Positions 1-5,984 of a stretch of DNA of 12,597 bases are shown in pieces. Numbering within the stretch: position 1 is the stretch's first letter; the number at the start of each line of letters is the position of its first letter. The notes under the pieces are model-generated. The model searched no databases. It was not told the DNA's origin and worked only from the letters and a program-made list of their open reading frames with translations. The DNA is taken from contig CAZAXF010000077.1 of assembly GCA_964489055.1 (NCBI GenBank), positions 1 to 12,597 on the forward strand. The letters are read 5' to 3'. The position numbers and the translations under genes were made by a program. Source of the stretch: 66-474 sp964489055. Its GTDB lineage: Bacteria; Pseudomonadota; Gammaproteobacteria; Xanthomonadales; Rhodanobacteraceae.

Positions 1-255
1 CGCTACCTGATCATCGACGAAGCCCAGAACCTCACGCCCAAGAAGAAGAAGACCCTGATCACCCGCGCCGGCCCCGGCACCAAGATCGTGTGCCTGGGCA
101 ACGTCGAACAGATCGATACCCCCTATCTCACGGAAACAACCTCCGGCCTGACCTACGCCGTGGACCGCTTCAAGCAATGGCCGCATGCCGCACACGTGAC
201 ACTGCGCCGCGGCGAACGGTCGCGGCTGGCGGATTTTGCGGCGGAGGTGTTGTGA
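1..255 (+). CDS. PhoH-like ATPase, C-terminal part (5' end outside window)
   Basis: The frame is open from base 1 and ends at TGA 253-255, giving the last 84 residues of a PhoH-family protein. It starts in the Walker B strand (YLIIDEAQNLTP), continues through TRAGPGTKIVCLGN and the QIDTPYLTE segment, and ends in GERSRLADFAAEVL. This order is typical of the C-terminal ATPase domain of the long PhoH proteins that have an N-terminal PIN nuclease domain; that half would lie left of the window. The family binds and hydrolyses ATP and is linked to RNA metabolism and phosphate or stress responses, but the cellular role is poorly defined. One local oddity is a run of four lysines just after the Walker B motif. 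The stop codon overlaps the ATG of thiD (ATGA), which suggests translational coupling. The family call is firm; the exact role is not. Confidence 0.9.
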   Translation, partial: RYLIIDEAQNLTPKKKKTLITRAGPGTKIVCLGNVEQIDTPYLTETTSGLTYAVDRFKQWPHAAHVTLRRGERSRLADFAAEVL

Positions 256-1103
256 TGAAGCCGGGACCGGGGACCGGGGACCGGAGACCGGGACGCCGCC
301 GCGCTTCTGGTCCCCGGTCCCCGGTCCCCGGTCCCCGTTGTTGCCTCACCATCGCCGGCTCCGATTCCGGCGGTGGCGCGGGCATCCAGGCCGACCTCAA
401 GACCTTCGCGGCGCTTCGCGTGCACGGCACCAGTGCGATCACCGCGCTGACCGCGCAGAACACGCAAGGGGTGAACGCAGTGCACCCGGTGCCGGCAAAA
501 CACCTGCGCGCCGAGCTCGACGCGGTGTTCGACGATTTCGCCATCGTGGCGGTCAAGACCGGGATGCTGGGTGATGCCCGCACGGTGCGCTGCGTGGCGC
601 GCGAGCTGGCGCGCCGCAAGCCGCGCTGGATCGTGGTCGATCCGGTGATGATCGCAACCTCGGGCGCCCGTCTGCTGGACGCCGACGCGGTGCGCGTGCT
701 CATCGAACGCCTGATCCCGCTGGCCGACGTGCTCACCCCCAACCTGCCAGAAGCCGAAGCGTTGACCGGCATCGCCATCCGCAACGCCCGCGACGGCGAG
801 CGCGCCGCCGCGGCGCTGCGCGGCTTCGGCGCCGGGGCGGTGCTGCTGAAGGGCGGGCATGGCCGCGGCCGCGAAGTCGTGGACCGCTGGTTCGATGCCC
901 GCGGAACGTTCGAGGTCCGCAACCGCCGCCTGCCCTTCGACGCCCACGGCACCGGCTGCACGCTTTCCTCGGCGCTGGCCGCCGAACTGGCCAGGGGCCG
1001 CGCGCCACGCACCGCCGCACGCCGTGCCATCGCATTCGTGCAGCGGGCCCTGGCAAAGGCCCATACCCCCGGCACCACACCGCTCCGGGTGCTGTCCCCG
1101 TAG
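255..1103 (+). CDS. thiD: Hydroxymethylpyrimidine/phosphomethylpyrimidine kinase
   Basis: This cytoplasmic ribokinase-fold enzyme phosphorylates HMP and then HMP-P to HMP-PP, the pyrimidine precursor of thiamine. From the ATG at 255 it has 282 residues. Visible motifs are LTIAGSDSGGGAGIQADLKTF (residues 31-51), KTGMLGD (101-107), VVDPVMIATSGARLL (127-141), TPNLPEAEALTG (161-172), LLKGGH (197-202) and the catalytic HGTGCTLSSALAA (231-243, Cys235). The start is ATG 255 (or GTG 252). No other usable in-frame start lies between there and the conserved core at about base 345, so residues 3-28, rich in Pro, Gly and Arg, must be translated. That extension is encoded by a heptamer inverted repeat and is not normal for ThiD, which usually starts a few residues before the LTIAGSD strand. 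The TAG stop is part of a GTAG repeat. I saw no TPP riboswitch. Its overlap with the phoH-like gene suggests co-transcription. Confidence 0.93.
   Translation: MKPGPGTGDRRPGRRRASGPRSPVPGPRCCLTIAGSDSGGGAGIQADLKTFAALRVHGTSAITALTAQNTQGVNAVHPVPAKHLRAELDAVFDDFAIVAVKTGMLGDARTVRCVARELARRKPRWIVVDPVMIATSGARLLDADAVRVLIERLIPLADVLTPNLPEAEALTGIAIRNARDGERAAAALRGFGAGAVLLKGGHGRGREVVDRWFDARGTFEVRNRRLPFDAHGTGCTLSSALAAELARGRAPRTAARRAIAFVQRALAKAHTPGTTPLRVLSP
261..337. repeat. Heptamer (CGGGGAC)n inverted repeat inside thiD
   Basis: The left arm (261-294) holds about five copies of the heptamer CGGGGAC with small variations. After a 14-nt loop (295-308) the right arm (309-337) holds four copies of the reverse complement GGTCCCC. 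The arms can pair into a long GC-rich hairpin in DNA or RNA, starting 6 nt after the thiD start codon. The element lies wholly in the thiD reading frame. Confidence 0.85.
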
Positions 1104-1147
1104 CGTGCGCTCCGCGCGCGATCGTGCGCAAGGTGCACGCTAGCTAC
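1100..1147. repeat. GTAG-headed REP pair in inverted orientation (REPIN-like)
   Basis: A unit beginning GTAGCGTGCGC at 1100 is followed by GCGCGC, and then by an inverted, diverged copy ending GTGCACGCTA at 1141 with CTAC at 1144-1147. The same unit occurs, better preserved, at 7769. Together the two halves form an imperfect palindrome centred near CGATCG (1119-1124). GTAG at one end followed by a short hairpin is the known signature of REP elements mobilised by RAYT (IS200-like) transposases in Xanthomonadales. The TAG of the first GTAG is the thiD stop codon. Confidence 0.7.
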
Positions 1148-1194
1148 CCCGCCAGCGTGAATCACGACGCCGCATGAATATCCCGCACTCCCTC

Positions 1195-1231
1195 GCGCTC
1201 CGCGCACGAACGTGCACACTGTGCACGCTAC
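1195..1231. repeat. Second degraded GTAG REP pair upstream of lpxO
   Basis: GCGCTCCGCGCACGA (1195-1209) followed by CGTGCACACTGTGCACGCTAC (1211-1231) repeats the arrangement at 1100-1147, here without the outer left GTAG. The right end CTAC is the complement of GTAG. The inner GTGCAC-ACT-GTGCAC forms a short hairpin. Confidence 0.6.
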
Positions 1232-1234
1232 AAT
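1229..1234 (+). promoter_or_regulatory. Possible -10 box for lpxO
   Basis: TACAAT matches the sigma-70 -10 consensus at five of six positions and lies 27 nt before the lpxO start codon. No good -35 hexamer is found 16-18 nt upstream. Its first three bases come from the CTAC end of the REP element. This is a guess from position and sequence only. Confidence 0.3.
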
Positions 1235-1261
1235 TGACCCGCAACCACGCGGTTACCCGCC

Positions 1262-2206
1262 ATGTCCACGCTGCTGATCATCCGCCTCGCGATCTTCGCG
1301 CTGATCCTGCTGTTCCTGCTGAGTGCACTGATCGTGCACCTGCGCAGCCGCGTGCGCCTGAAACTCAGCCGCCAGCTGGCCGGACACGCCACCGTGTTCG
1401 CGCCGTACAACCTTCTGATGTACGCGTTCTCGGCGGTGCCGGCGGGCGCATTTCCCGACCGCAGGGGCTTTCCCGCCCTCGACGCGCTGCGTGACAACTG
1501 GCAGACCATCCGCGACGAGGCAGCCGGGTTGTCCGACCATGGGCACATCCGCAACGCGCTGAAGGACGACGACGCCAGTTTTTCCTCGTTCCTGAAGCAA
1601 GGCTGGAAGCGGTTCTACGTGAAGTGGTACGGCGAGCCACTGCCCTCGGCGCAAAAGCTGTGCCCGAAGACCGTGGAACTGGTGAACGCCATTCCCGGGG
1701 TCAAGGCCGCGATGTTCGCGCTGCTGCCCGCCGGGGCGCGGCTCAACCTCCACCGCGACCCGTTCGCGGGTTCGCTGCGCTACCACCTTGGCCTCATGAC
1801 GCCCAATTCCGATGCCTGCCACATCGTGGTGGACGGCAAGGATTATTCCTGGCGTGACGGTGAGGACGTGGTGTTCGACGAGACCTGCGCGCACTGGGTC
1901 GAAAACACCACCGACAGCCCGCGCCTGATCCTGATGTGTGATGTGGAGCGCCCGCTCAGCTCGCGCGCGATGGCGTGGATCAACCACCACGTCAGCAACT
2001 TCATGGGCGCGATCACCGCATCGCCCAACGAGGCCGGTGAACCCACCGGCACCATCAACCGGCTGTTTTCCGCCATGCGGCGTCGCCGCGAGAAAAGCCG
2101 CGGCTTCAAGCAACGCCACCGCAAGCTGTTCAAGACCATGAAGGTCACCGGCAGCCTGGTACTGCTGTGGGTGTTGCTGCTGGCGCCGTGGCCGTTGTTG
2201 CAGTGA
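1262..2206 (+). CDS. lpxO: LpxO-like lipid A 2-hydroxylase (aspartyl/asparaginyl beta-hydroxylase family)
   Basis: This 314-residue protein fits the Fe(II)/2-oxoglutarate dioxygenases that 2-hydroxylate a secondary acyl chain of lipid A. A hydrophobic segment at residues 3-26 anchors the N-terminus, with the basic stretch HLRSRVRLK just after it. The catalytic core carries HRDPFAGSLRYHLGL (164-178) and FDETCAHWVENTTDSPRLIL (205-224). His164, Asp166 and His211 form the HxD...H iron triad, and Arg221 is the likely 2-oxoglutarate ligand. A second hydrophobic segment at 296-313 follows a basic region (RRRREKSR...KQRHRKLFK). The length is close to the usual LpxO length of about 300. No strong ribosome binding site precedes ATG 1262, but the start gives a normal N-terminal anchor. 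Acting on lipid A at the inner membrane's cytoplasmic side is family knowledge. A related hydroxylase with another substrate cannot be excluded. Confidence 0.85.
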   Translation: MSTLLIIRLAIFALILLFLLSALIVHLRSRVRLKLSRQLAGHATVFAPYNLLMYAFSAVPAGAFPDRRGFPALDALRDNWQTIRDEAAGLSDHGHIRNALKDDDASFSSFLKQGWKRFYVKWYGEPLPSAQKLCPKTVELVNAIPGVKAAMFALLPAGARLNLHRDPFAGSLRYHLGLMTPNSDACHIVVDGKDYSWRDGEDVVFDETCAHWVENTTDSPRLILMCDVERPLSSRAMAWINHHVSNFMGAITASPNEAGEPTGTINRLFSAMRRRREKSRGFKQRHRKLFKTMKVTGSLVLLWVLLLAPWPLLQ

Positions 2207-2365
2207 TGTGCGATCGTCCCGGATCGCTGCGCCATGCAAGCAATCGACCGGTCAGGCCACGCACGCCTTGGACACATCAAAACGGCCGTCCATGGCCTGA
2301 CTTTCCACAAAAACCGCTTCGATCGACGCACCTGGTGTGGGCGTTGAGCAAACACCCCGGATGTT

Positions 2366-2405
2366 CCCCTTCCCCTTCAAGGGGAAGGCCGGGATGGGGA
2401 TGGGT
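2366..2405. repeat. CCTTCCCCTTCAAGGGGAAGG palindromic element, left copy
   Basis: It contains a perfect 10-bp stem with a one-base centre (2368-2388), followed by the G-rich tail CCGGGATGGGGATGGGT. It is the inverted counterpart of the element at 2463-2501. Confidence 0.75.
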
Positions 2406-2462
2406 CTGCCGGCCGTTCAACGAAAGCGCGTTGATGGGTATGGCGGTGTACTGCGCAATTGA

Positions 2463-2501
2463 ACCCATCCCCACCCAACCCTCCCCTTGAAGGGGAGGGC
2501 T
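2463..2501. repeat. CCCTCCCCTTGAAGGGGAGGG palindromic element, right copy
   Basis: The C-rich head ACCCATCCCCACCCAA is followed by a 10-bp stem palindrome at 2479-2499. It reads as the reverse complement of the left copy, so the two form a large inverted pair about 58 bp apart, as in REP-type doublets. Confidence 0.75.
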
Positions 2502-2538
2502 ATCAGCTGTTGCTTGGAGCGGAGGGCACCAGCCGACG

Positions 2539-2554
2539 CTTGACGGGGAGGGCT
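2539..2554. repeat. Truncated third copy of the same element
   Basis: CTTGACGGGGAGGGCT matches 2486-2501 at 15 of 16 bases and ends one base before the icd stop codon. Only the 3' half of the palindrome remains. Confidence 0.5.
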
Positions 2555-2555
2555 T

Positions 2556-3566
2556 TCAGGCTCGGACGCGCTCGACCAGGGCGTCGGCGAAGGTATCGGT
2601 GGTGCCGGTTCCGCCGAGATCGGGGGTTACCCGGTCGCGCGCTGCCAGCGTGGTGCGGATCGCGGCGCGGATTCTCGTGGCCTTGCCGGGCATCTCCAGG
2701 TGATCGAGCATCTCGGCGGCAGCCAGCAACAATGCGCAGGGATTGGCCACGCCCTTGCCGGCGATGTCGGGGGCCGAGCCGTGCACGGCCTCGAAGATCG
2801 CCGCGTGCTCGCCGATGTTGGCGCCGGGCGCGAGCCCGAGGCCGCCGACCAGCCCGGCGCACAGGTCGGAAATGATGTCGCCGAACAGGTTCGTGGTCAC
2901 GATCACGTCGAACTGCCACGGGTTCATCACCAACTGCATGCAGGTGTTGTCCACGATCATTTCGTTGAACGTGATCTGCGGGTACTCCCCGGCCACCTCG
3001 CGCGCGACGTCAAGGAACAGGCCCGAGGCGGTCTTGATGATGTTGGCCTTGTGCACGGCCGTCACCTTCTTGCGCCCCTTGCGCACGGCCAGTTCGAAGG
3101 CGTGGCGCACGATCCGCCCGGCGCCGGTGCGGGTGTTGCGCACGATCGACTGCGCGGTTTCGCCATCGTCGGAAAGCGTCTGGCCTTCCTGCAGGTACGC
3201 GCCCTCGGTGTTTTCGCGCACCGTGATGATGTCGATGTTCTCGAAGTGGGCCTTGGTGCCGGGAAAGCTGATCGCGGGGCGCACGTTGGCGTACAGGTCG
3301 AAGTGCCGCCGCAGCGCCAGGTTCAGCGAGGAATACCCCTTGCCGATCGGCGTGGTCAGCGGCCCCTTGAGCGCAACGCCGTGTTTCGCGATCGCGTCCA
3401 GCGTCGGCTGCGGCAGCAGGTCGCCGCGCGCGTCCAGCGCAACCATGCCGGCCTCGACGAATTCGGATTCCAGACCGCATTCCAGTGCGTCCAGCACCTT
3501 CAGCGTCGCCGCCATGATTTCCGGGCCGATACCGTCGCCACGGATCACCGCGATGGTCCTGCTCAC
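2556..3566 (-). CDS. icd: NAD-dependent isocitrate dehydrogenase (isocitrate/isopropylmalate dehydrogenase family)
   Basis: This TCA-cycle enzyme oxidatively decarboxylates isocitrate to 2-oxoglutarate in the cytoplasm. From GTG 3566 it has 336 residues. Motifs, numbered from that start: IRGDGIGPEIM (8-18), the substrate loop SSLNLALR (79-86), RENTEGAYLQ (117-126), TTNLFGDIISDL with metal-binding Asp230 and Asp234, and HGSAPDIAGKGVANP (262-276). Asp-Ile at 267-268 is the NAD-type signature; NADP enzymes have Lys-Tyr there. SxN...LR at the substrate loop favours isocitrate over isopropylmalate. An open frame begins six bases upstream at TTG 3572. However, the Shine-Dalgarno AAAGGAG ends directly against that TTG and lies 6 nt before the GTG, so GTG is chosen. 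The gene follows grxC on the same strand after 124 bp and has its own possible -10 box. A homoisocitrate or tartrate dehydrogenase is less likely. Confidence 0.88.
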   Translation of the reverse strand: MSRTIAVIRGDGIGPEIMAATLKVLDALECGLESEFVEAGMVALDARGDLLPQPTLDAIAKHGVALKGPLTTPIGKGYSSLNLALRRHFDLYANVRPAISFPGTKAHFENIDIITVRENTEGAYLQEGQTLSDDGETAQSIVRNTRTGAGRIVRHAFELAVRKGRKKVTAVHKANIIKTASGLFLDVAREVAGEYPQITFNEMIVDNTCMQLVMNPWQFDVIVTTNLFGDIISDLCAGLVGGLGLAPGANIGEHAAIFEAVHGSAPDIAGKGVANPCALLLAAAEMLDHLEMPGKATRIRAAIRTTLAARDRVTPDLGGTGTTDTFADALVERVRA

Positions 3567-3572
3567 ACGCAA

Positions 3573-3579
3573 CTCCTTT
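3573..3579 (-). promoter_or_regulatory. Ribosome binding site that decides the icd start
   Basis: On the minus strand AAAGGAG occupies 3579 to 3573. It abuts the TTG at 3572 and has a 6-nt spacer to the GTG at 3566, so initiation at GTG is favoured. A 6-bp hairpin (TTGCCG-TCG-CGGCAA, 3586-3600) lies just upstream. Confidence 0.7.
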
Positions 3580-3622
3580 CCGGTGTTGCCGTCGCGGCAA
3601 AACCGATACAGACAAAAGCGGA

Positions 3623-3628
3623 ATTATC
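3623..3628 (-). promoter_or_regulatory. Possible -10 box for icd
   Basis: Read on the minus strand this is GATAAT in the context GGCGATAATTCC, about 57 nt before the GTG start. No convincing -35 hexamer is seen. If real, icd would have its own promoter besides read-through from grxC. Confidence 0.35.
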
Positions 3629-3690
3629 GCCGATCGCGGCGGTCGGCACCAGCGCGGCGCGCCTTCAGGGCACGCACTGCGGGGCCCGGA

Positions 3691-3954
3691 TCATGGCTTT
3701 TCGTCCAGCAGTTCGTTCAGCTTGCCGCTGCGGTCGGCCTCGGCAAGCTGCTCGAAGCCGCCCACGTGTGTGCCGTTGACGAAAATCTGCGGCACCGTGC
3801 GCGCGCCACCGGTGCGGCGGGTCATTTCCGCGCGGGCATCGGCGTCCACATCCACACGGAACTCGCGCCAGGCAAGGCCCTTGGCGTTCAGCAGGTTTTT
3901 CGCGGCGATGCAGTAGCCGCAAAACGCCGAGGAATAGATTTCAATCACCGCCAT
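3691..3954 (-). CDS. grxC: Glutaredoxin 3
   Basis: This is an 87-residue cytoplasmic thiol-disulfide oxidoreductase that uses glutathione to reduce protein disulfides and mixed disulfides. The sequence starts MAVIEIYSSAFCGYCIAAKN with the active-site pair Cys12/Cys15. It then has the cis-proline segment ARTVPQIFVNGTHVGG and ends in the usual short helix (LAEADRSGKLNELLDEKP). Length and layout match GrxC of proteobacteria. The active site reads CGYC where the classical dithiol site is CPYC. The frame stays open upstream to 4275, but only the ATG at 3954 gives a normal glutaredoxin N-terminus. The gene is divergent from the BepA-like gene, with 199 bp between starts. Icd follows 124 bp downstream on the same strand. 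The family is certain, and assignment to class 3 rather than 1 is by length and TVPQIFV context. Confidence 0.93.
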   Translation of the reverse strand: MAVIEIYSSAFCGYCIAAKNLLNAKGLAWREFRVDVDADARAEMTRRTGGARTVPQIFVNGTHVGGFEQLAEADRSGKLNELLDEKP

Positions 3955-3983
3955 GATGCGCCAGTCAACCCGTCCACCGGGCC

Positions 3984-3989
3984 ATTTTA
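3984..3989 (-). promoter_or_regulatory. Possible -10 box for grxC
   Basis: On the minus strand the hexamer TAAAAT lies in GGCGGTAAAATGGCC, 29 nt before the grxC ATG. It matches the -10 consensus at five of six positions. I could not find a matching -35. It sits in the 199-bp divergent gap (3955-4153), which otherwise shows no clear structure. Confidence 0.35.
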
Positions 3990-4153
3990 CCGCCGCTGAA
4001 CAACCCGGCACCGACAATGGCATCGTCACGCGTGGCCGCCTGTCCTTGGACGGCGGCGGAACCGCGACCGCGCGAACCGGTCTCATGTATGACCAGCGCC
4101 GCCATGCCGGCCCGGCGCGCACGAACACTCCAGCTCCAGATCCGAATACGTCC

Positions 4154-5911
4154 ATGTCCATCCTGCCCCGCCTACGCTCCCTGCTGCCACTTGCGGCGAC
4201 GCTGCTGCTGGCGCTGCCGGCGGCTGCGCAGCAGTCCGATGTCAGGCTGCCGGACCTGGGCAGCGCCGCCGACACCGTGGTGTCGCCGCAGCAGGCCGCG
4301 CAGTACGGCGCCCGCTTCCTGCATGAGCTGAGGGCAGCCCACCTGGTCCTGGACGATCCCCAGGTGGACCAGTACCTGCACGCGCTGGGCTACCGCCTGG
4401 CGGCGGCCAGCAGCGACCCGACCCAGCACTACACCTTCACCCTGCTCGACATTCCCGAAATCAACGCATTCGCCACGTTCGGCGGCTACGTGTTCATCTT
4501 TTCGGGCATGTTCACCATGACGCAGAACCAGGACCAGCTGGCCGCGGTGATGGCGCACGAACTGGCACACATCGGCCAACACCACCTGCAACGCGCGCTG
4601 GAAGACCAGCGCAAGACCATGCCGTTGTACCTGCTGGGCGCATTCGCGGCGGCCCTTGCGGCATCCAGGGTCGACTCCGGCAAGCGCGTGGTAACCAACC
4701 CGTACGGTTACGGCTATGGCAATACCGGCCCGTATTCGGTGGGACCGAATGCTTCCATGGGCGCGTTCTATTCCGTGCTGGCGCTGATGCAGCAGCACCA
4801 GATCGAGTTCACCCGCAAGGACGAGGCTGAAGCGGACCACGTCGGCATCGAAACCCTGGCCCGGGCCGGGTTCAATCCCGAGGGCATGGCCACCGTGTTC
4901 GCCCGCATGCAGAGCCTGCTCCGGCCCGGCGGCGACGGTGGCATGGCCGCGGGCAACGTGCCCGGATTCCTGCAGGACCACCCGGTGACCAGCGTGCGCA
5001 TCGCCGACGCGCGTGCCCGTGGACGCGCCCTGGAGCAAGAGATGCGCCAGCGCAAGGCCGACGACGGCGGCGACCCGCTTTCGTCGCCCGGGCTGCTGCC
5101 GTTGCCCTTCGTCGGCACCGGCACCCAGCTGCTGGCGCAGGCCGATCCGGGGCCCAGCGAGCTGCAGTACGAACTGATGCGCGAACGCGTTCGCGTGCTG
5201 GCCTCGGCCAATCCACGCGCCACGCTCGACTATTACAAGCGCAACATGGACTCCAGCAAGGCCTTTGCCGCGTCCACGTCCAACCGCTACGGCTATGCGC
5301 TGGCAATGATCCGCATGAACGACGCCGCCAGCGCGGTGCCGGTGATGGAAAGCCTGTCCGATGCCCGGCCCGACAACCTCACCCTGGCGCTGGGCCTGGC
5401 CGACGCCGAACGCCACGCGGGCCAGCGCAACCAGGCGTTGCAGCGCTTCGCGCGCCTGAACCAGACCTGGCCCGGCAATCCGGCCATCGTGCTCGACTAC
5501 AGCCGCACATTGCTCGATGACGGCACCAAGGCCAGCGCCAGGACCGCACAGGCGCTGCTCAAGCCGCTGCTCAACGACCAGTCCGAGCCGTCGCTGTACG
5601 CAACCTACGGCCACGCCTGCCATGTCGCCGGCGACGAGGTCCATGCCGGCATCGCCTATGCCGATGCGACCTTCCTGTCGGGGCACGCTACGGCCGCGCT
5701 GGACCAGTTGCAGCGCCTGCTCAAGCGCGAGGATCTCGATTACTACACGCGGGCGCAGATCAACGCCCGGATCGCGGAAATCACCCCGATCGTGCTGGAA
5801 ATCCGGCGCCGCCATCTCGACCAGGACAAGACCGGAAACAACCCGTTGCGCGAACGCCACGCGAGCCTGCAATGGCACGGCTGCGTGGACGGAGCATGTG
5901 CGCGTCCGTGA
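4154..5911 (+). CDS. bepA: BepA-like periplasmic M48 zinc metalloprotease with TPR domain
   Basis: This 585-residue envelope protein is of the BepA (YfgC) type, a zinc protease and chaperone that helps assemble or degrade outer-membrane proteins such as LptD. The signal peptide is residues 1-26 (LLPLAATLLLALPAAAQQ, cleavage probably after AAA). The M48 domain spans about 45-300: HELAH at 135-139 (His135, Glu136, His139), third zinc ligand probably Glu224 in EAEADHVG, and HPVTSVRIADARAR at 276-289, where His276 corresponds to the regulatory histidine switch of BepA. A Gly/Tyr-rich loop (PYGYGYGNTGPYSVG, 183-197) sits between the two zinc motifs. Residues about 340-545 are helical and TPR-like. 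The tail has two cysteines. The frame is open upstream to 3953, but only ATG 4154 begins a signal peptide. The catalytic residues are all intact. The family is certain and orthology to BepA likely. Confidence 0.88.
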   Translation: MSILPRLRSLLPLAATLLLALPAAAQQSDVRLPDLGSAADTVVSPQQAAQYGARFLHELRAAHLVLDDPQVDQYLHALGYRLAAASSDPTQHYTFTLLDIPEINAFATFGGYVFIFSGMFTMTQNQDQLAAVMAHELAHIGQHHLQRALEDQRKTMPLYLLGAFAAALAASRVDSGKRVVTNPYGYGYGNTGPYSVGPNASMGAFYSVLALMQQHQIEFTRKDEAEADHVGIETLARAGFNPEGMATVFARMQSLLRPGGDGGMAAGNVPGFLQDHPVTSVRIADARARGRALEQEMRQRKADDGGDPLSSPGLLPLPFVGTGTQLLAQADPGPSELQYELMRERVRVLASANPRATLDYYKRNMDSSKAFAASTSNRYGYALAMIRMNDAASAVPVMESLSDARPDNLTLALGLADAERHAGQRNQALQRFARLNQTWPGNPAIVLDYSRTLLDDGTKASARTAQALLKPLLNDQSEPSLYATYGHACHVAGDEVHAGIAYADATFLSGHATAALDQLQRLLKREDLDYYTRAQINARIAEITPIVLEIRRRHLDQDKTGNNPLRERHASLQWHGCVDGACARP

Positions 5912-5948
5912 GCGCGCATGCCGGCCTGTACGCGGCTGGATGCTCGCG

Positions 5949-5954
5949 TATCAT
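5949..5954 (+). promoter_or_regulatory. Possible -10 box for the cyclophilin-lpxH pair
   Basis: TATCAT in the context CGCGTATCATGCCGC lies 31 nt before the cyclophilin start, in the 73-bp gap after bepA. It matches the -10 consensus at five of six positions; the -35 region is poor. If real, ppiA-lpxH has its own promoter. Confidence 0.35.
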
Positions 5955-5984
5955 GCCGCTTTCGCAGCATCGACATTCCTTGCC

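Larger units (their letters stand above)
2207..2555. other. Convergent intergenic region with repeats, no gene seen
   Basis: This gap separates the ends of lpxO (+) and icd (-). It holds a 9-bp inverted repeat, GTCAGGCCA (2251-2259) against TGGCCTGAC (2293-2301), and then the CCTTCCCC repeat elements listed separately. No T-tract follows any of the hairpins, so none is a textbook intrinsic terminator, although they sit where both genes need one. Confidence 0.6.

Noticed and set aside
1104..1261. Riboswitch or small RNA before lpxO, or a TPP element near thiD
   Set aside because: The palindromes are explained by GTAG REP pairs, and no THI-box core was recognised before thiD.
1253..2239. Minus-strand open frame of 328 codons
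   Set aside because: It is a shadow of lpxO, which carries the HxD...H iron motif and membrane anchors.
2700..3999. Two long plus-strand open frames (359 and 418 codons)
   Set aside because: They lie antisense to icd and grxC, both of which show complete family motifs; the plus frames show none.
3953..4153. N-terminal extension of the BepA-like protein
   Set aside because: The extra 67 residues have no conservation signal and would bury the signal peptide; ATG 4154 is the natural start.
4172..5878. Long open frame (568 codons) on the minus strand
   Set aside because: It is antisense to the bepA-like gene, whose signal peptide, HEXXH and TPR region are clear. GC-rich codon bias produces such shadows.
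5940..5984. Upstream ATG at 5940 for the cyclophilin
   Set aside because: It would add 15 residues before a well-formed signal peptide and overlaps the possible -10 box.
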